Positions 53,185 through 61,873 of a DNA stretch of 64,000 nucleotides are shown here, in pieces (position 1 is the stretch's first letter; each line of letters begins with the position of its first letter). Below the pieces are notes generated by a model, which saw only the letters and a list, made by a program, of their open reading frames with translations, was not told where the DNA came from and ran no database searches. The stretch comes from CAVPMN01 sp963706425 (GTDB lineage: Bacteria > Actinomycetota > Acidimicrobiia > Acidimicrobiales > Acidimicrobilacustridaceae): assembly GCA_963706425.1 (NCBI GenBank), contig CAVPMN010000001.1, positions 992,001-1,056,000 of the forward strand, written 5' to 3'. The translations under genes were made by a program, and so were the position numbers.

Positions 53185-54323
53185 GCGGCCCTCTGATAGC
53201 TGCAGCCGTCGGTGCCCGGCGCCGGCCGGAAGTCGCGGGCGGGCACGGTGAGGCGGATCTCGTCGGAGGAGCTGCGGCGCTCGGCCTGCCATTCGCCGTT
53301 CAGGTAGACCTGATAGGTCGTCTCGCAGTCGTCGAGGAACGTGCGATAGATGCCGGCAGGGACGATGCCCGAGAAGGGCACGTCGAACTCCTCACCCACG
53401 GGGAAGTCGGGCACGTCGAGGTCGTCGGGTGTGGTGGTGGTCGTGGTGGAGGGCCGGGGCCCGCACGCCGGCAGGCGCACCGTGGCCGTCTCGGCCTCGG
53501 TGCTCACGGTGGCCGAGTGGGTGCCCTCGCGGGTGCACTCGACCGGCCAGCTGGCGATGCCTTCGCCGTTGGTGGTGGTGGTGGGGCTGGCTCCCTCGCG
53601 GATGGCGAAGCCCTCGCTGAGGTTGAGTCGCACCGACGCGCCGCCGAGACCTTCGCCGACGACGATGCCGTTGTCGTTCACCGTTTGCTGGGTGAAGAGC
53701 GCCCGCACGCGGGCCGGGCTGCCGACCGTGGGGTCGGCCACGTCGAGCACCGCTTGCAGCTGACGGCCCGAGAACGACTCGACGTCGACGGTGACCTCTG
53801 CCGTTCCGTCGAGCGCGGCGAGGAAGGCCACGGCTGCCTCGGTGGTGGCGAGCGACGGCTGCAACCATGCCCGCACGCGATAGTGGCCGCCGAGCAAGCG
53901 GTCGGCGCTGAACGAACCGCCACCGCCCGACGTCACGGTGATGGCGCCGACCCGGTTGCCGATCACCCGTTCGATGCGCACGGTTGCTCCCTCGACTGGT
54001 CCGTCGGGCCCGGCGACCACACCACGCAGGCTCGACGTGCCCCCGTAGACGGGCAACGCAGGGGTGGACTTGGGCCGCGACTCGAAGGGCAGCAGCACCG
54101 CGCCCCGGGTGTCGGGCGCCACGAAGCCCTCGGGCACGGTGACGACCGGCACGGCCTCGGTGGGTACCTCGACCGCGAGCAGCGGGGTCGTGGTGGTCGT
54201 GCCCGCGATGTCGCCACCACCCGACGTACACGCGCCGAGCGCCCCGGCGGCGAGGGCCACGGCGGCAAGACCGGCGAGGAGCCGGCGGGTCGAGAGCTTG
54301 GGCGTACGAAGGGAACCGAGCAT
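53181..54323 (-). CDS. Lipoprotein with carboxypeptidase-regulatory/Ig-like domains
   Basis: 380 residues from the ATG at 54323. Signal peptide RRLLAGLAAVALAAGALGAC with the lipobox LGAC. A Thr-rich linker follows, then a beta domain of the carboxypeptidase-regulatory type (SSLRGVVAGPDGPVEGATVRIERV, later SFSADRLLGGHYRVRAWL). A second Ig-like part is separated by a Thr/Pro linker (RPSTTTTTTPDD). The C-terminal 60 residues include two Cys (DDCETTYQVYLNGEW). It is upstream of and coupled to the PBP gene (ATGA overlap), suggesting it works at the cell wall, perhaps as a PBP regulator. No catalytic motif. Confidence 0.78.
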   Translation of the reverse strand: MLGSLRTPKLSTRRLLAGLAAVALAAGALGACTSGGGDIAGTTTTTPLLAVEVPTEAVPVVTVPEGFVAPDTRGAVLLPFESRPKSTPALPVYGGTSSLRGVVAGPDGPVEGATVRIERVIGNRVGAITVTSGGGGSFSADRLLGGHYRVRAWLQPSLATTEAAVAFLAALDGTAEVTVDVESFSGRQLQAVLDVADPTVGSPARVRALFTQQTVNDNGIVVGEGLGGASVRLNLSEGFAIREGASPTTTTNGEGIASWPVECTREGTHSATVSTEAETATVRLPACGPRPSTTTTTTPDDLDVPDFPVGEEFDVPFSGIVPAGIYRTFLDDCETTYQVYLNGEWQAERRSSSDEIRLTVPARDFRPAPGTDGCSYQRAA

Positions 54324-54405
54324 GGGGAAAACGAGCCACCACCCGCAGTGGCCAGGGTAGAACCCTGTCACTCCGGAGCGTCGGATAGGCGTCGCCCCTG
54401 GTCGG

Positions 54406-54903
54406 CTACACGATGATCTCGGGCTCGTCGCCCGTGAGGTCGATCACCACGTCCGTGGTGCACGCCTCCTGTAGCTGCCGCCACGCCTGCTGGGCGGCCT
54501 CGTGCTCTCGTCGGGCCAACACCAGGTGCACGTCGGTGGTGGGGGCGAGCTGGCGCTGGCTCAGCTTGCGGTAGTCGGCGAAGGTGGCGAAGCCGAAACG
54601 CTGCAGCGCGGCCCGTTCGCGGGCTTGGGCCACCACGAGGGCCCGCTCGGCCTTGGTCGACCGGGGCGCGGCCAGCACCCGGGCCTGGTTCCACAGGACA
54701 TCGGCGTGGGCATCTTCGATCTGGCGGTTGCGGTGGTCGACCGCGCCGGCGGCCTGCTCGGCCAGGCTCTGGCGCTCGGCGTGGGCCAGATGGGCCCGGG
54801 CCCGGGCCACCCGTTGCAGGGCCTCGACCAGCTCACGGTCGGTCGGGCCCACGACAGCCCGATACGGGCTGTTCATGGTCCGCCACGACTCGATGGTCGC
54901 CAT
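54406..54903 (-). CDS. Small coiled-coil protein, paralogue of the gene at 58810
   Basis: 165 residues. Mostly helical: RELVEALQRVARARAHLAHAERQSL, later ERAALQRFGFATFADYRKLSQRQ and LVLARREHEAAQQAWRQLQEA, and an acidic C-terminus (TGDEPEIIV). It aligns by eye with the protein at 58810-59292 over the same three elements (R..V.AL.R.A.AR..L...E.Q; R.AL.R.G.A...D.R; A.RE..AA.Q..R.L). No known family. The gene is followed (5' side, in the intergenic region upstream) by a 33-base tandem repeat array. Confidence 0.68.
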   Translation of the reverse strand: MATIESWRTMNSPYRAVVGPTDRELVEALQRVARARAHLAHAERQSLAEQAAGAVDHRNRQIEDAHADVLWNQARVLAAPRSTKAERALVVAQARERAALQRFGFATFADYRKLSQRQLAPTTDVHLVLARREHEAAQQAWRQLQEACTTDVVIDLTGDEPEIIV

Positions 54904-54993
54904 CTCCGCCCCCTCCAGTGGGATCCTTGTCGCTCAAGCGACTGCCCGTGTGCCTTCGGCCACCCATTGTGCCGGTGCTGACCACGCTGCGCA

Positions 54994-55084
54994 ATGGCGA
55001 CGGGCGGCACGTCGCCACCGTGGAACATGGCGACGGGCGGCACGTCGCCACCGTGGAACATGGCGACGAGAGGCACGTCGCCAT
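54994..55084. repeat. Three tandem 33-base repeats with an internal palindrome
   Basis: Units start at 54994, 55027 and 55060. The first two are identical for 33 bases; the third is a diverged partial copy. Each carries GGCGAC...GTCGCC, a 6-bp inverted repeat around nine bases. The array is in the intergenic space between the amidohydrolase stop (55098) and the coiled-coil gene start (54903), both on the minus strand. Unit length is a multiple of three and all frames are open. Confidence 0.85.
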
Positions 55085-55097
55085 CAGAGATGCTGCG

Positions 55098-56816
55098 TCA
55101 GCGGGCGCCGCGGAGGAGTCGGCCCGGGCGGGCGCCGGTGTCCTCCCCGTCGGACATCACCACCTCGCCGGCGTTGATGGTGGCGACGTAGCCGTCGGCT
55201 CGCTGGACGAGACGGCGGGCATCGGCGGGCAGGTCGTAGGCGACTTCCGGGCGGCGCAGCTGCAGATGGTCAAAGTCGATGAGGTTGAGATCGCCTTTGA
55301 GACCGGGCAGCAGCCGGCCCCGGTCGCCGAGGCCGTAGAGATCGGCGGTGGCCGAGGTGATCTTGCGCACCACCGCCTCGAGCGGGAGGCGGGGCCCACG
55401 CGTGCGGTCACGGGCCCAGTGCGTGAGCATGAAGGTGGTGCTGCTGGCGTCGCACGTCTGGCCGGCGTGGGCGCCGCCGTCGCCGAGGCCGAACGCGGTG
55501 ACCGGGCTGCTCAACATCTCGTAGGTCGAGTCGAGCGAACCGTCGGCGTAGTTGAGCACCGGCGCGTTGAGCAGCTCGCGTCCACCGCCGCCGGCGAGCA
55601 CGTCGTAGAGCTTGGCCCAGGGCGACACGCCCTCACGGGCGGCCACCGCGGCGAGGCTCGACTCGGGTGACGGCTCGTAGTCGGGCGGATCACCCATGGG
55701 GAACATGCGGGTGGGGTTCATGAACCCCTGCACGATCGGATCGTCGCCGATCATCTCCATCTCGGCGATGAAGCGGGCCCGTCGATCGGGGTCGGCCAGC
55801 AACGCCACCTGCTCGTCGAGGGGACGGTCGGCCACCTCGGCCCAGCTCGGGATGAACTGGAACGGATGCAGGGTCGACAGGCCGAGCAGCAACGACACCG
55901 TACGCGCGTGCACCTGCGGTCGCACCGGCGCGCCTTCACCGGCCGCTTGCTCCGACAGCGACAGCATGCGACGCCAGTCCTCCGGCGCCTGGTGGTTCTG
56001 GTTGAGCACGAACACGACCGGGCGCTCGATGTGGCCGGCCAGCTTGCGCATCCAGGCCATCTCACGATCGGGCGCGTCGAGGTCTTCGCCGAGCGCCCCG
56101 GCGGGCGCCAGCTCGAACACACCGGTGCCGGCGCGGCGCAACACCTCGCCGATGCCGAACAGCTCGTCTTCGGCGGCGAAGGTGCCGGGCACCGGTCGGC
56201 CGTCGACCGCCATGTGCATGATCGTGCGCGACGTGCTGAACCCGAGGGCGCCCGCTTCGATGCCCTCGGCCACGATGCGCGCCATGGCCTCGATGTCGGC
56301 GGGCGTGGCGGGCTCGTTGTCGGCGCCGCGGTCGCCCATCACGTAGCCGCGGACCGCGCCGTGGGGCACCTGGCTGCCGATGTCGATGGCGAACGGGAGC
56401 GTGTCGAGGTAGTCGAGGTATTCGGGGAAGCTCTCCCAGCCCCACTGGATGCCGGCGTGCAGAGCTGCACCCGGGATGTCCTCCACGCCTTCCATCAGGC
56501 CGATGAGCCAGTCATGGCGGTCGGCCGCGACCGGGGCGAACCCCACGCCGCAGTTGCCCATCACCACGGTGGTCACGCCCTGCCAGCAGCTCGGGGTGAG
56601 CAGCGGGTCCCAGGTGGCCTGCCCGTCGTAGTGCGTGTGGATGTCGACGAAGCCGGGGGTGACGAGCAGCCCGTCGGCGTCGATGGTGCGCTTGGCCTCC
56701 CCGTCGACCTCGCCGACCTGAGCGATGAGGCCGTCGGTCACCGCCACGTCACCCGTGAAGGCGGGTGCGCCCGTGCCGTCGACGATCGTGCCGTTGCGGA
56801 TGACGAGATCGTGCAT
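55098..56816 (-). CDS. N-acyl-D-amino-acid deacylase-like amidohydrolase
   Basis: 572 residues. Amidohydrolase superfamily: GFVDIHTHYDGQATWDPLLTPSCWQGVTTVVMGNCGVGFAPV (HxH metal pair and the conserved Cys bridging residue), further FELAPAGALG, LNQNHQAPEDW, and FGLGDGGAHAGQTCDASS with the metal-binding Asp. The VTTVVMGNCGVGFAP segment is the D-aminoacylase subfamily mark. The enzyme removes acyl groups from N-acyl-D-amino acids or a related hydantoin-like substrate; the exact substrate is open. Divergent from queC with a 256-base spacer. Confidence 0.9.
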   Translation of the reverse strand: MHDLVIRNGTIVDGTGAPAFTGDVAVTDGLIAQVGEVDGEAKRTIDADGLLVTPGFVDIHTHYDGQATWDPLLTPSCWQGVTTVVMGNCGVGFAPVAADRHDWLIGLMEGVEDIPGAALHAGIQWGWESFPEYLDYLDTLPFAIDIGSQVPHGAVRGYVMGDRGADNEPATPADIEAMARIVAEGIEAGALGFSTSRTIMHMAVDGRPVPGTFAAEDELFGIGEVLRRAGTGVFELAPAGALGEDLDAPDREMAWMRKLAGHIERPVVFVLNQNHQAPEDWRRMLSLSEQAAGEGAPVRPQVHARTVSLLLGLSTLHPFQFIPSWAEVADRPLDEQVALLADPDRRARFIAEMEMIGDDPIVQGFMNPTRMFPMGDPPDYEPSPESSLAAVAAREGVSPWAKLYDVLAGGGGRELLNAPVLNYADGSLDSTYEMLSSPVTAFGLGDGGAHAGQTCDASSTTFMLTHWARDRTRGPRLPLEAVVRKITSATADLYGLGDRGRLLPGLKGDLNLIDFDHLQLRRPEVAYDLPADARRLVQRADGYVATINAGEVVMSDGEDTGARPGRLLRGAR

Positions 56817-56905
56817 GGGACAGGTCTACGCCGACGGCCGGTCACCGTCCAGCCGCGCTGGTCGTCCCGGTCTCCGCTCGCACCGACTTCGTGGGGCCCT
56901 TCCTC

Positions 56906-56987
56906 GACTTCCTCACTGATTTCCTCAGCAGCCCCCGGCCCGCTGGGGCCCGAGATCACATCACGACGTGAGGAAGTCGCTGAGGAA
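56906..56987. promoter_or_regulatory. Interleaved inverted repeats upstream of queC
   Basis: GACTTCCTCAC (56906-56916) pairs with GTGAGGAAGTC (56968-56978), and TTCCTCAGC (56921-56929) pairs with GCTGAGGAA (56979-56987). Because all four share TTCCTCA/TGAGGAA, alternative pairings (nested or pseudoknotted) are possible. The region is 86-167 bases upstream of the queC start. It does not look like a standard preQ1 riboswitch. A transcript-folding role is speculative. Confidence 0.35.
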
Positions 56988-57072
56988 CGCCTGGTACGGC
57001 CCCCGATCGTCGAACGTCGGACGTCGGACCGGGGATGTCGGCTGGTCGGTGCACCTCACTAGCCTCGGCGGG

Positions 57073-57789
57073 GTGGCTGACCTCGTGTCCGGCATCGACC
57101 GGCCTCCAGCGATCGTGCTGCTGTCGGGTGGGCTCGACTCGGCCACCTGTCTGGCGGTGGCGCTTCGCGACGGCTTCGCTCCGGTGGCGCTCAGCTTCCG
57201 CTACGGGCAGCGCCACGCGGTCGAGCTCGACGCCGCCGCGCAGCTCGCCCGCCGCGCCGGCATCGCCCACACGGTGGTCGACATCGACCTCGGGGCCTTC
57301 GGCGGCTCCGCGCTCACCGACCACGCGCTGGCGGTGCCGAAGCACGACTCGGTGACCGATCTGGACGCCACCGGCACGTCGATCCCCATCACCTACGTGC
57401 CCGCCCGCAACACCATCTTCTTGTCGTTCGCCCTCGCCCTCGCCGAGGTGCGGGGTGCCGACGACCTGTTCATCGGCGTCAACGCGCTCGACTACTCGGG
57501 TTACCCCGACTGCCGGCCCGACTACATCGCGGCGTTCGAGGCGATGGCGAACCTGGCCACTCGCCGAGCCGTCGAAGGGCAGCGGCTGACCATCCACACG
57601 CCGCTCATCGAGCTGTCGAAGGCCGAGATCATCCGGCTCGGCACCTCACTCGGTGTCGACTACGGCTCCACGACGAGCTGTTACGACCCAGCCCCCGACG
57701 GCCGCGCCTGTGGGCACTGCGACAGCTGCCTGCTGCGGGCGAGGGGCTTCGCAGAGGCAGGCGTCGCCGACCCCACCGTCTACGCCTGA
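57073..57789 (+). CDS. queC: 7-cyano-7-deazaguanine synthase QueC
   Basis: 238 residues from a GTG at 57073. The PP-loop IVLLSGGLDSATCLAVAL binds ATP. YVPARNTIFLSFALALAE and GVNALDYSGYPDCRPDYI are QueC signatures, and the C-terminal zinc cluster SCYDPAPDGRACGHCDSCLLR supplies four Cys. Converts 7-carboxy-7-deazaguanine to preQ0. It heads the queC-queE-queD operon (gaps 23 bases and -4 bases). An upstream ATG exists at 56968 but is not needed. Confidence 0.95.
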   Translation: MADLVSGIDRPPAIVLLSGGLDSATCLAVALRDGFAPVALSFRYGQRHAVELDAAAQLARRAGIAHTVVDIDLGAFGGSALTDHALAVPKHDSVTDLDATGTSIPITYVPARNTIFLSFALALAEVRGADDLFIGVNALDYSGYPDCRPDYIAAFEAMANLATRRAVEGQRLTIHTPLIELSKAEIIRLGTSLGVDYGSTTSCYDPAPDGRACGHCDSCLLRARGFAEAGVADPTVYA

Positions 57790-57812
57790 ACCCGGGCGAT
57801 ACCCTCGCCCTC

Positions 57813-58460
57813 GTGAGCACCTATGCGGTGAAGGAGGTCTTCACCACCCTGCAGGGCGAGGGGGCGCGCACCGGCCGCACCGCCGTGTTCTGCCGGTTCG
57901 CCCGGTGCAACCTGTGGTCGGGCCACGAAGCTGACCGGGCCACCGCGGTGTGCCGGTTCTGCGACACCGACTTCGTGGGCACCGACGGACCCGGCGGCGG
58001 GGTGTTCCACACTGCCGCCGAGCTGGCCGATCACGTCGCGGCGCGGTGGCCGTCACGAGCAGACGGCGCCGGCGGTCGGCCCTACGTGGTGTGCACCGGC
58101 GGCGAGCCGCTGCTGCAACTGGACGAGGAGCTCATCGACGAGCTGCACCATCGGGGCTTCGAGGTCGCCATCGAGACGAACGGCACGCTGGCCGTGCCGC
58201 CAGGCGTCGACTGGGTGTGCGTGAGCCCGAAGGCCGAGGCCGACCTGGTCGTCACCGAGGGCGACGAGCTCAAGCTGATCTTCCCGCAGGCTGGGGCCGA
58301 CCCGAGCCGCTACGCCGACCTCGCGTTCGCCGAGTTCTTCTTGCAGCCGATGGACGGGCCCGACCGGGTCGCCAACACCGAGTTGGCCGTGCGCTACTGC
58401 CTCGACCATCCTCGATGGCGCCTCAGCCTGCAGACGCACAAGCTGCTCGGCATCCCGTGA
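57813..58460 (+). CDS. queE: 7-carboxy-7-deazaguanine synthase QueE (radical SAM)
   Basis: 215 residues from a GTG at 57813. FTTLQGEGARTGRTAVFCRFARCNLW, then AVCRFCDTDF: the radical-SAM Cys triad has the QueE-specific wide spacing, i.e. one Cys, then CxxC 14 residues further on. GGEPLLQ and ETNGTLAVP are typical SAM-binding motifs. Converts 6-carboxytetrahydropterin to the deazaguanine ring. It overlaps queD by GTGA. Confidence 0.95.
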   Translation: MSTYAVKEVFTTLQGEGARTGRTAVFCRFARCNLWSGHEADRATAVCRFCDTDFVGTDGPGGGVFHTAAELADHVAARWPSRADGAGGRPYVVCTGGEPLLQLDEELIDELHHRGFEVAIETNGTLAVPPGVDWVCVSPKAEADLVVTEGDELKLIFPQAGADPSRYADLAFAEFFLQPMDGPDRVANTELAVRYCLDHPRWRLSLQTHKLLGIP

Positions 58461-58846
58461 CCGTGATCGAGATCCACCAGGACTTCGGCTTCGAAGCCGC
58501 CCACCGACTCCCGAACGTGCCCGCCGACCACAAGTGCGCGCGGCTGCACGGCCACTCGTTTCGCGTCCGCGTGCACGTGGCGGGCGAGATCGGTGACGAC
58601 ACCGGATGGGTGATGGACTTCGCCGACGTGCGCGCCGCGTGCGAACCGGTGCGCGCCGCCCTCGATCACTACTTCCTCAACGAGATCGACGGCTTGGAGA
58701 ACCCCACCAGCGAGGTGCTGGCCGTGTGGATCTGGGACCGGCTGGCTCCGCTGCTTCCCGGTCTGTGCCGGGTCAGCGTGAGCGAGACGTGCACCTCGGG
58801 CGTCGACTACTACGGCCCGTCGGGCAGCTCGAGCACCTCGCGATAG
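58457..58846 (+). CDS. queD: 6-carboxy-5,6,7,8-tetrahydropterin synthase QueD
   Basis: 129 residues from a GTG at 58457. Zinc ligands and catalytic Cys lie in AAHRLPNVPADHKCARLHGHSF, and the substrate Glu near the end in SVSETCTSGVDYYG. The pathway from GTP to preQ0 is QueD, QueE, QueC, so this operon makes preQ0. QueF (to preQ1) is absent from the window. The 3' end overlaps the convergent coiled-coil gene by 37 bases. Confidence 0.95.
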   Translation: MTVIEIHQDFGFEAAHRLPNVPADHKCARLHGHSFRVRVHVAGEIGDDTGWVMDFADVRAACEPVRAALDHYFLNEIDGLENPTSEVLAVWIWDRLAPLLPGLCRVSVSETCTSGVDYYGPSGSSSTSR

Positions 58847-59292
58847 CCCTGCTCGGCCGCGGCCAGCTCGCGCCGGGCGAAGTCGAGCACCCCTTCGTCG
58901 ACGGTGACCTCGGACGGCGAGGACCCCTTGGCTCGGAGCTCGTCGATCGACGCCACCCCGAGCCGTTCGAGCGCCAGCCGGAGCTGCATCTCGACCTCGG
59001 CCAGGCGGGCACGCGCCGCGCCACCGCCGAAGCGGCCGCTGGCCTTGGCGGTGAGCTTGTCGATGTCGGCCTGGTAGGCCTCGAGGCGGGCCAGCTCGTC
59101 CGGGTCGACCACGCGGGCCGACGCGTTGGCCGCCATCTGCTCTTCGAGCTGACTCAGCTGCGAGCGTGCGTTGGCGAGGCGACGCAGGGCGATCACCATC
59201 TCGCGGTCCTTGAACGACAGACGCGGCTCGTCGAGCGCGTCGTCGTCGGTCGGCTCGTCGTTCTCCGCGTCGGACGGTTCCGTCAGGTTCAT
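58810..59292 (-). CDS. Small coiled-coil protein, paralogue of the gene at 54406
   Basis: 160 residues, highly helical (KDREMVIALRRLANARSQLSQLEEQMAA, EYQ-like DKLTAK, ARARLAEVEMQLRLALERLG, RRELAAAEQGYREVLEL) with an acidic N-terminus. Three elements align with the 54406 protein. Its ATG overlaps the stop of the alpha/beta hydrolase (ATGA), making it the last gene of the five-gene operon that starts at 63364. Unknown family. Confidence 0.7.
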   Translation of the reverse strand: MNLTEPSDAENDEPTDDDALDEPRLSFKDREMVIALRRLANARSQLSQLEEQMAANASARVVDPDELARLEAYQADIDKLTAKASGRFGGGAARARLAEVEMQLRLALERLGVASIDELRAKGSSPSEVTVDEGVLDFARRELAAAEQGYREVLELPDGP

Positions 59293-60560
59293 GGCTGCGG
59301 CACCCCACCGACGATCGCGCCGGTGATCCCCGTGGTGCGCACGATCCCCGTGCTACGCAATGCCTCGTCGACGAACGAGTTGACCTTGGCCGACCACAGG
59401 TAGCCGACGTGGTTGCCCGGATACCAGAGCACGCTCGGCTCGTCCCAGTGTCGCCACAGGTCGTAGGCCTGCCGGGGATGGGACAGGCGGTCGCCGAGCC
59501 CGGCGAAGATGAAGCGTCGGTCGCGCTCGACCGCAGGTTCGAGCACGAGCGGCGACACCACCCGATGCAGCGACTCAGCCGGGCCGCCGAGGATGCCGTG
59601 CTCCTCGTAGCGCTCGGTGATGTGAGGCGGGCTCTGCGACCGGAACATGGCGGGGAAGTCCGACACCGGGATGCCGGCCACCACCGCGGCCAGATCGGGC
59701 TCGAACGACGACACCAGCGCGGCGAGGTAGCCGCCGAGGGAGACGCCACAGAGCCCGACGGCCGACGGCTGATGGGTGTCGCGCACCCAGGCGATCGCCC
59801 GCCGGACATCCCAGACCGACTGGGCCAACCCGTGCACCGTGTTGAGCACGTCGTGGCCGAGGAACTGGTCGCCGCTGAGGCGCGACACCTTGCGGCGCCC
59901 ATGGAGGGGCAGCGTGGGACCGATGACGTTCACGCCGAGCGTGCGGTGCAGATGCGCGGCGCGGAAGGCCGGGAAGTCCATGAAGGCGTAGCCCATGCCG
60001 AACCCGTGCAGGCACACCAACCACGGCCTCGGCTCGTCGCCGGGATGACGCAGCATCCACGCGCCGGCCAACCGGTTGCTGTGGTAGCCGGCCCAGCGCT
60101 CGGCGCCGGGCTCGTCGGGGTCCGGCTGGTAGCCGCTCTCCCACACCAGCCGCTCGTAGGTGAGGCCGGTGGCCCATCCCCGACCGTGCTGCACCTGGGT
60201 GAGCGGCGGGGGCGTGCGGTGATAGGAGGCCGGGTCGTCGAGCCAGCCGCGCTGCTCGAACAAGCGAGATGCGGCGGCCACCTCGGCACCCACCCGCACG
60301 TAGTCGTCGCGTCGGGGAAATCGCTCCGGGCCCATGAGCATCGTCAACATGGCTTCGTCCATCGCCACGTGGGCGAGCAACGATGGTGTGAGGCGCGTGG
60401 CCGGCAACCCGGGAACGGGCTCGCTCGACCGACGGCGCAGCAGCGTGCGCACCGCGAAAGCGCCGGTCTCGGGCACGGCCTGCAACATGCGCACCGGCGG
60501 GATGCGGGCCAGCGTGCGCTCGATGTCGTGCCATGCCGGAGCGAGGATCGACAGCGTCAT
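59289..60560 (-). CDS. Alpha/beta hydrolase family protein
   Basis: 423 residues. The hydrolase core starts in the middle: WLVCLHGFGMGYAFMDF (oxyanion HGFG), then the nucleophile elbow VGLCGVSLGGYLAAL (GxSxG), then RFIFAGLGDRLSHP with the Asp, and the terminal GNHVGYLW with the His. The first 170 residues are an extra helical N-terminal region, unlike lipases of simple form. No signal peptide, so intracellular. The start overlaps the previous stop by ATGA. Substrate unknown. Confidence 0.85.
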   Translation of the reverse strand: MTLSILAPAWHDIERTLARIPPVRMLQAVPETGAFAVRTLLRRRSSEPVPGLPATRLTPSLLAHVAMDEAMLTMLMGPERFPRRDDYVRVGAEVAAASRLFEQRGWLDDPASYHRTPPPLTQVQHGRGWATGLTYERLVWESGYQPDPDEPGAERWAGYHSNRLAGAWMLRHPGDEPRPWLVCLHGFGMGYAFMDFPAFRAAHLHRTLGVNVIGPTLPLHGRRKVSRLSGDQFLGHDVLNTVHGLAQSVWDVRRAIAWVRDTHQPSAVGLCGVSLGGYLAALVSSFEPDLAAVVAGIPVSDFPAMFRSQSPPHITERYEEHGILGGPAESLHRVVSPLVLEPAVERDRRFIFAGLGDRLSHPRQAYDLWRHWDEPSVLWYPGNHVGYLWSAKVNSFVDEALRSTGIVRTTGITGAIVGGVPQP

Positions 60561-61873
60561 GTCGCGTCGACCCGCTCGGTGGCGTCGCCGTCCACCGGCG
60601 GCGCGCTGAGCGGCGCCGGGCCTCTGACGTGGGCCATCTCGCTGATGCGGACCTTCTGGCTGATGTCGGCCATCTGGGCGTCGAAGGCGGCCAGCGCCTC
60701 TTCGGGCGACGCCCGGCGACGCGACCGTCGGCGCCGGGCTTGCCAGGCGAGCAGCAACAACACGACCAGCAACGCACCGACGGCGACCGCCAGCGCGACC
60801 AGCACACCGTCGGAGATCCCGTCGCTGTCGGAGATGGCGTCGTCCGCGGCCACCTCGTCACCGACCGCCGTGGTGGTCGTGGTGGCCAGCACCTCGGCCA
60901 CGCCGGCCGCCTGTTCGGCGGCCTGAGCGAACCAACCGAGGGTGGCGGCCACGCCGTAGCTCGTCACCACCCGACCATCGGCGAGGGTGTAGGTGCGGTC
61001 GACCGACACGGCGAGCGCGTCGTCGGCCGGCTCGACGCCCACGAGCGCGGCGAGCGCCGGCAGATCGAAGCTCAACGTGGTGGGCTGGCCAGGATCGGCG
61101 GGCAGGCCGGCCCCCACCCATGCCCTGTCGCCGGACACATCGGTGAGCGTGCCGTCGCTGGCCTCGATCAGCTGGATCTGCCCGGTGACCCGATCGATGA
61201 TGATGAAGTCGGTGCTGCTGACCGCAGTGAGCTGGCTGCCGGCCAGACGCACGAAGTCGCGCACGCTGACGACCGGCTGGTCGAGCAGCACACTGGCCGG
61301 CACCGCATCGGTGGTGACCTCGAGCGCCCGGTTGGCGACCGCGAGCGAGGGAGACGACGACTCGATCCCGACGCCCCCCGGTTGGGGGATCCCGAAGGCC
61401 TGCACCGATCCCCACCGGCTGCCCGGGAGCGATCCGTCACGGCTCGGGGCCACGAGGGCCTCGTAGGAGAAGACGGGCGTCACCTGCCGGCCGCCGGCGG
61501 TGGCCCACACTCCACCGGCATCGGGCGACGGTGTGGTCGAACCCGGCGCTACATCGGCCTCGGCCAGTCCTGGCGCGCCGGCCCACACGTCGACGACGGA
61601 CTGCACGTCGACGGAGGTGTCGGGACGAAAGCGCGCCGCGACCGTGCCGACGGCCACCCCGTCGGACGGGGGCGGGTCAGCCGCGAGTGCGACCACGGCG
61701 GTGTCGCCCGCCACCGACGACGGCAGCACCGGCGCGAAGCGATCGTCGGGGAACGCCGCGTCCTGAGTGCCCTGGGCCTGCGCGCCCTGTGCCTGCGCGC
61801 CGGGTGTCTGCGCCACGACCATGAATGAGACCACCAGCACGAGAGCTACACCGATGCTGGCGCGTCGGATCAT
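60557..61873 (-). CDS. Secreted or membrane protein of unknown function
   Basis: 438 residues. Signal peptide (SIGVALVLVVSFMVVAQTPGAQAQ) with an Ala/Gln run after it, an extracellular beta-rich part of about 320 residues, a Ser/Asp linker, and one transmembrane helix near residue 355-380 (VLVALAVAVGALLVVLLLLAW) followed by a basic cytoplasmic tail with RRRRSRRR. Reads like a receptor or sensor without an effector domain. Family not recognised. Overlaps both neighbours by ATGA. Confidence 0.75.
   Translation of the reverse strand: MIRRASIGVALVLVVSFMVVAQTPGAQAQGAQAQGTQDAAFPDDRFAPVLPSSVAGDTAVVALAADPPPSDGVAVGTVAARFRPDTSVDVQSVVDVWAGAPGLAEADVAPGSTTPSPDAGGVWATAGGRQVTPVFSYEALVAPSRDGSLPGSRWGSVQAFGIPQPGGVGIESSSPSLAVANRALEVTTDAVPASVLLDQPVVSVRDFVRLAGSQLTAVSSTDFIIIDRVTGQIQLIEASDGTLTDVSGDRAWVGAGLPADPGQPTTLSFDLPALAALVGVEPADDALAVSVDRTYTLADGRVVTSYGVAATLGWFAQAAEQAAGVAEVLATTTTTAVGDEVAADDAISDSDGISDGVLVALAVAVGALLVVLLLLAWQARRRRSRRRASPEEALAAFDAQMADISQKVRISEMAHVRGPAPLSAPPVDGDATERVDAT

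Noticed and set aside
54994..55084. CRISPR-like array.
   Set aside because: Units are directly abutted with no spacers, only three copies exist, and no cas genes are nearby.
56906..56987. preQ1 riboswitch before queC.
   Set aside because: The short pseudoknot with an A-rich tail expected of preQ1 classes is missing. The repeats are longer and lie 86 bases or more from the start codon.
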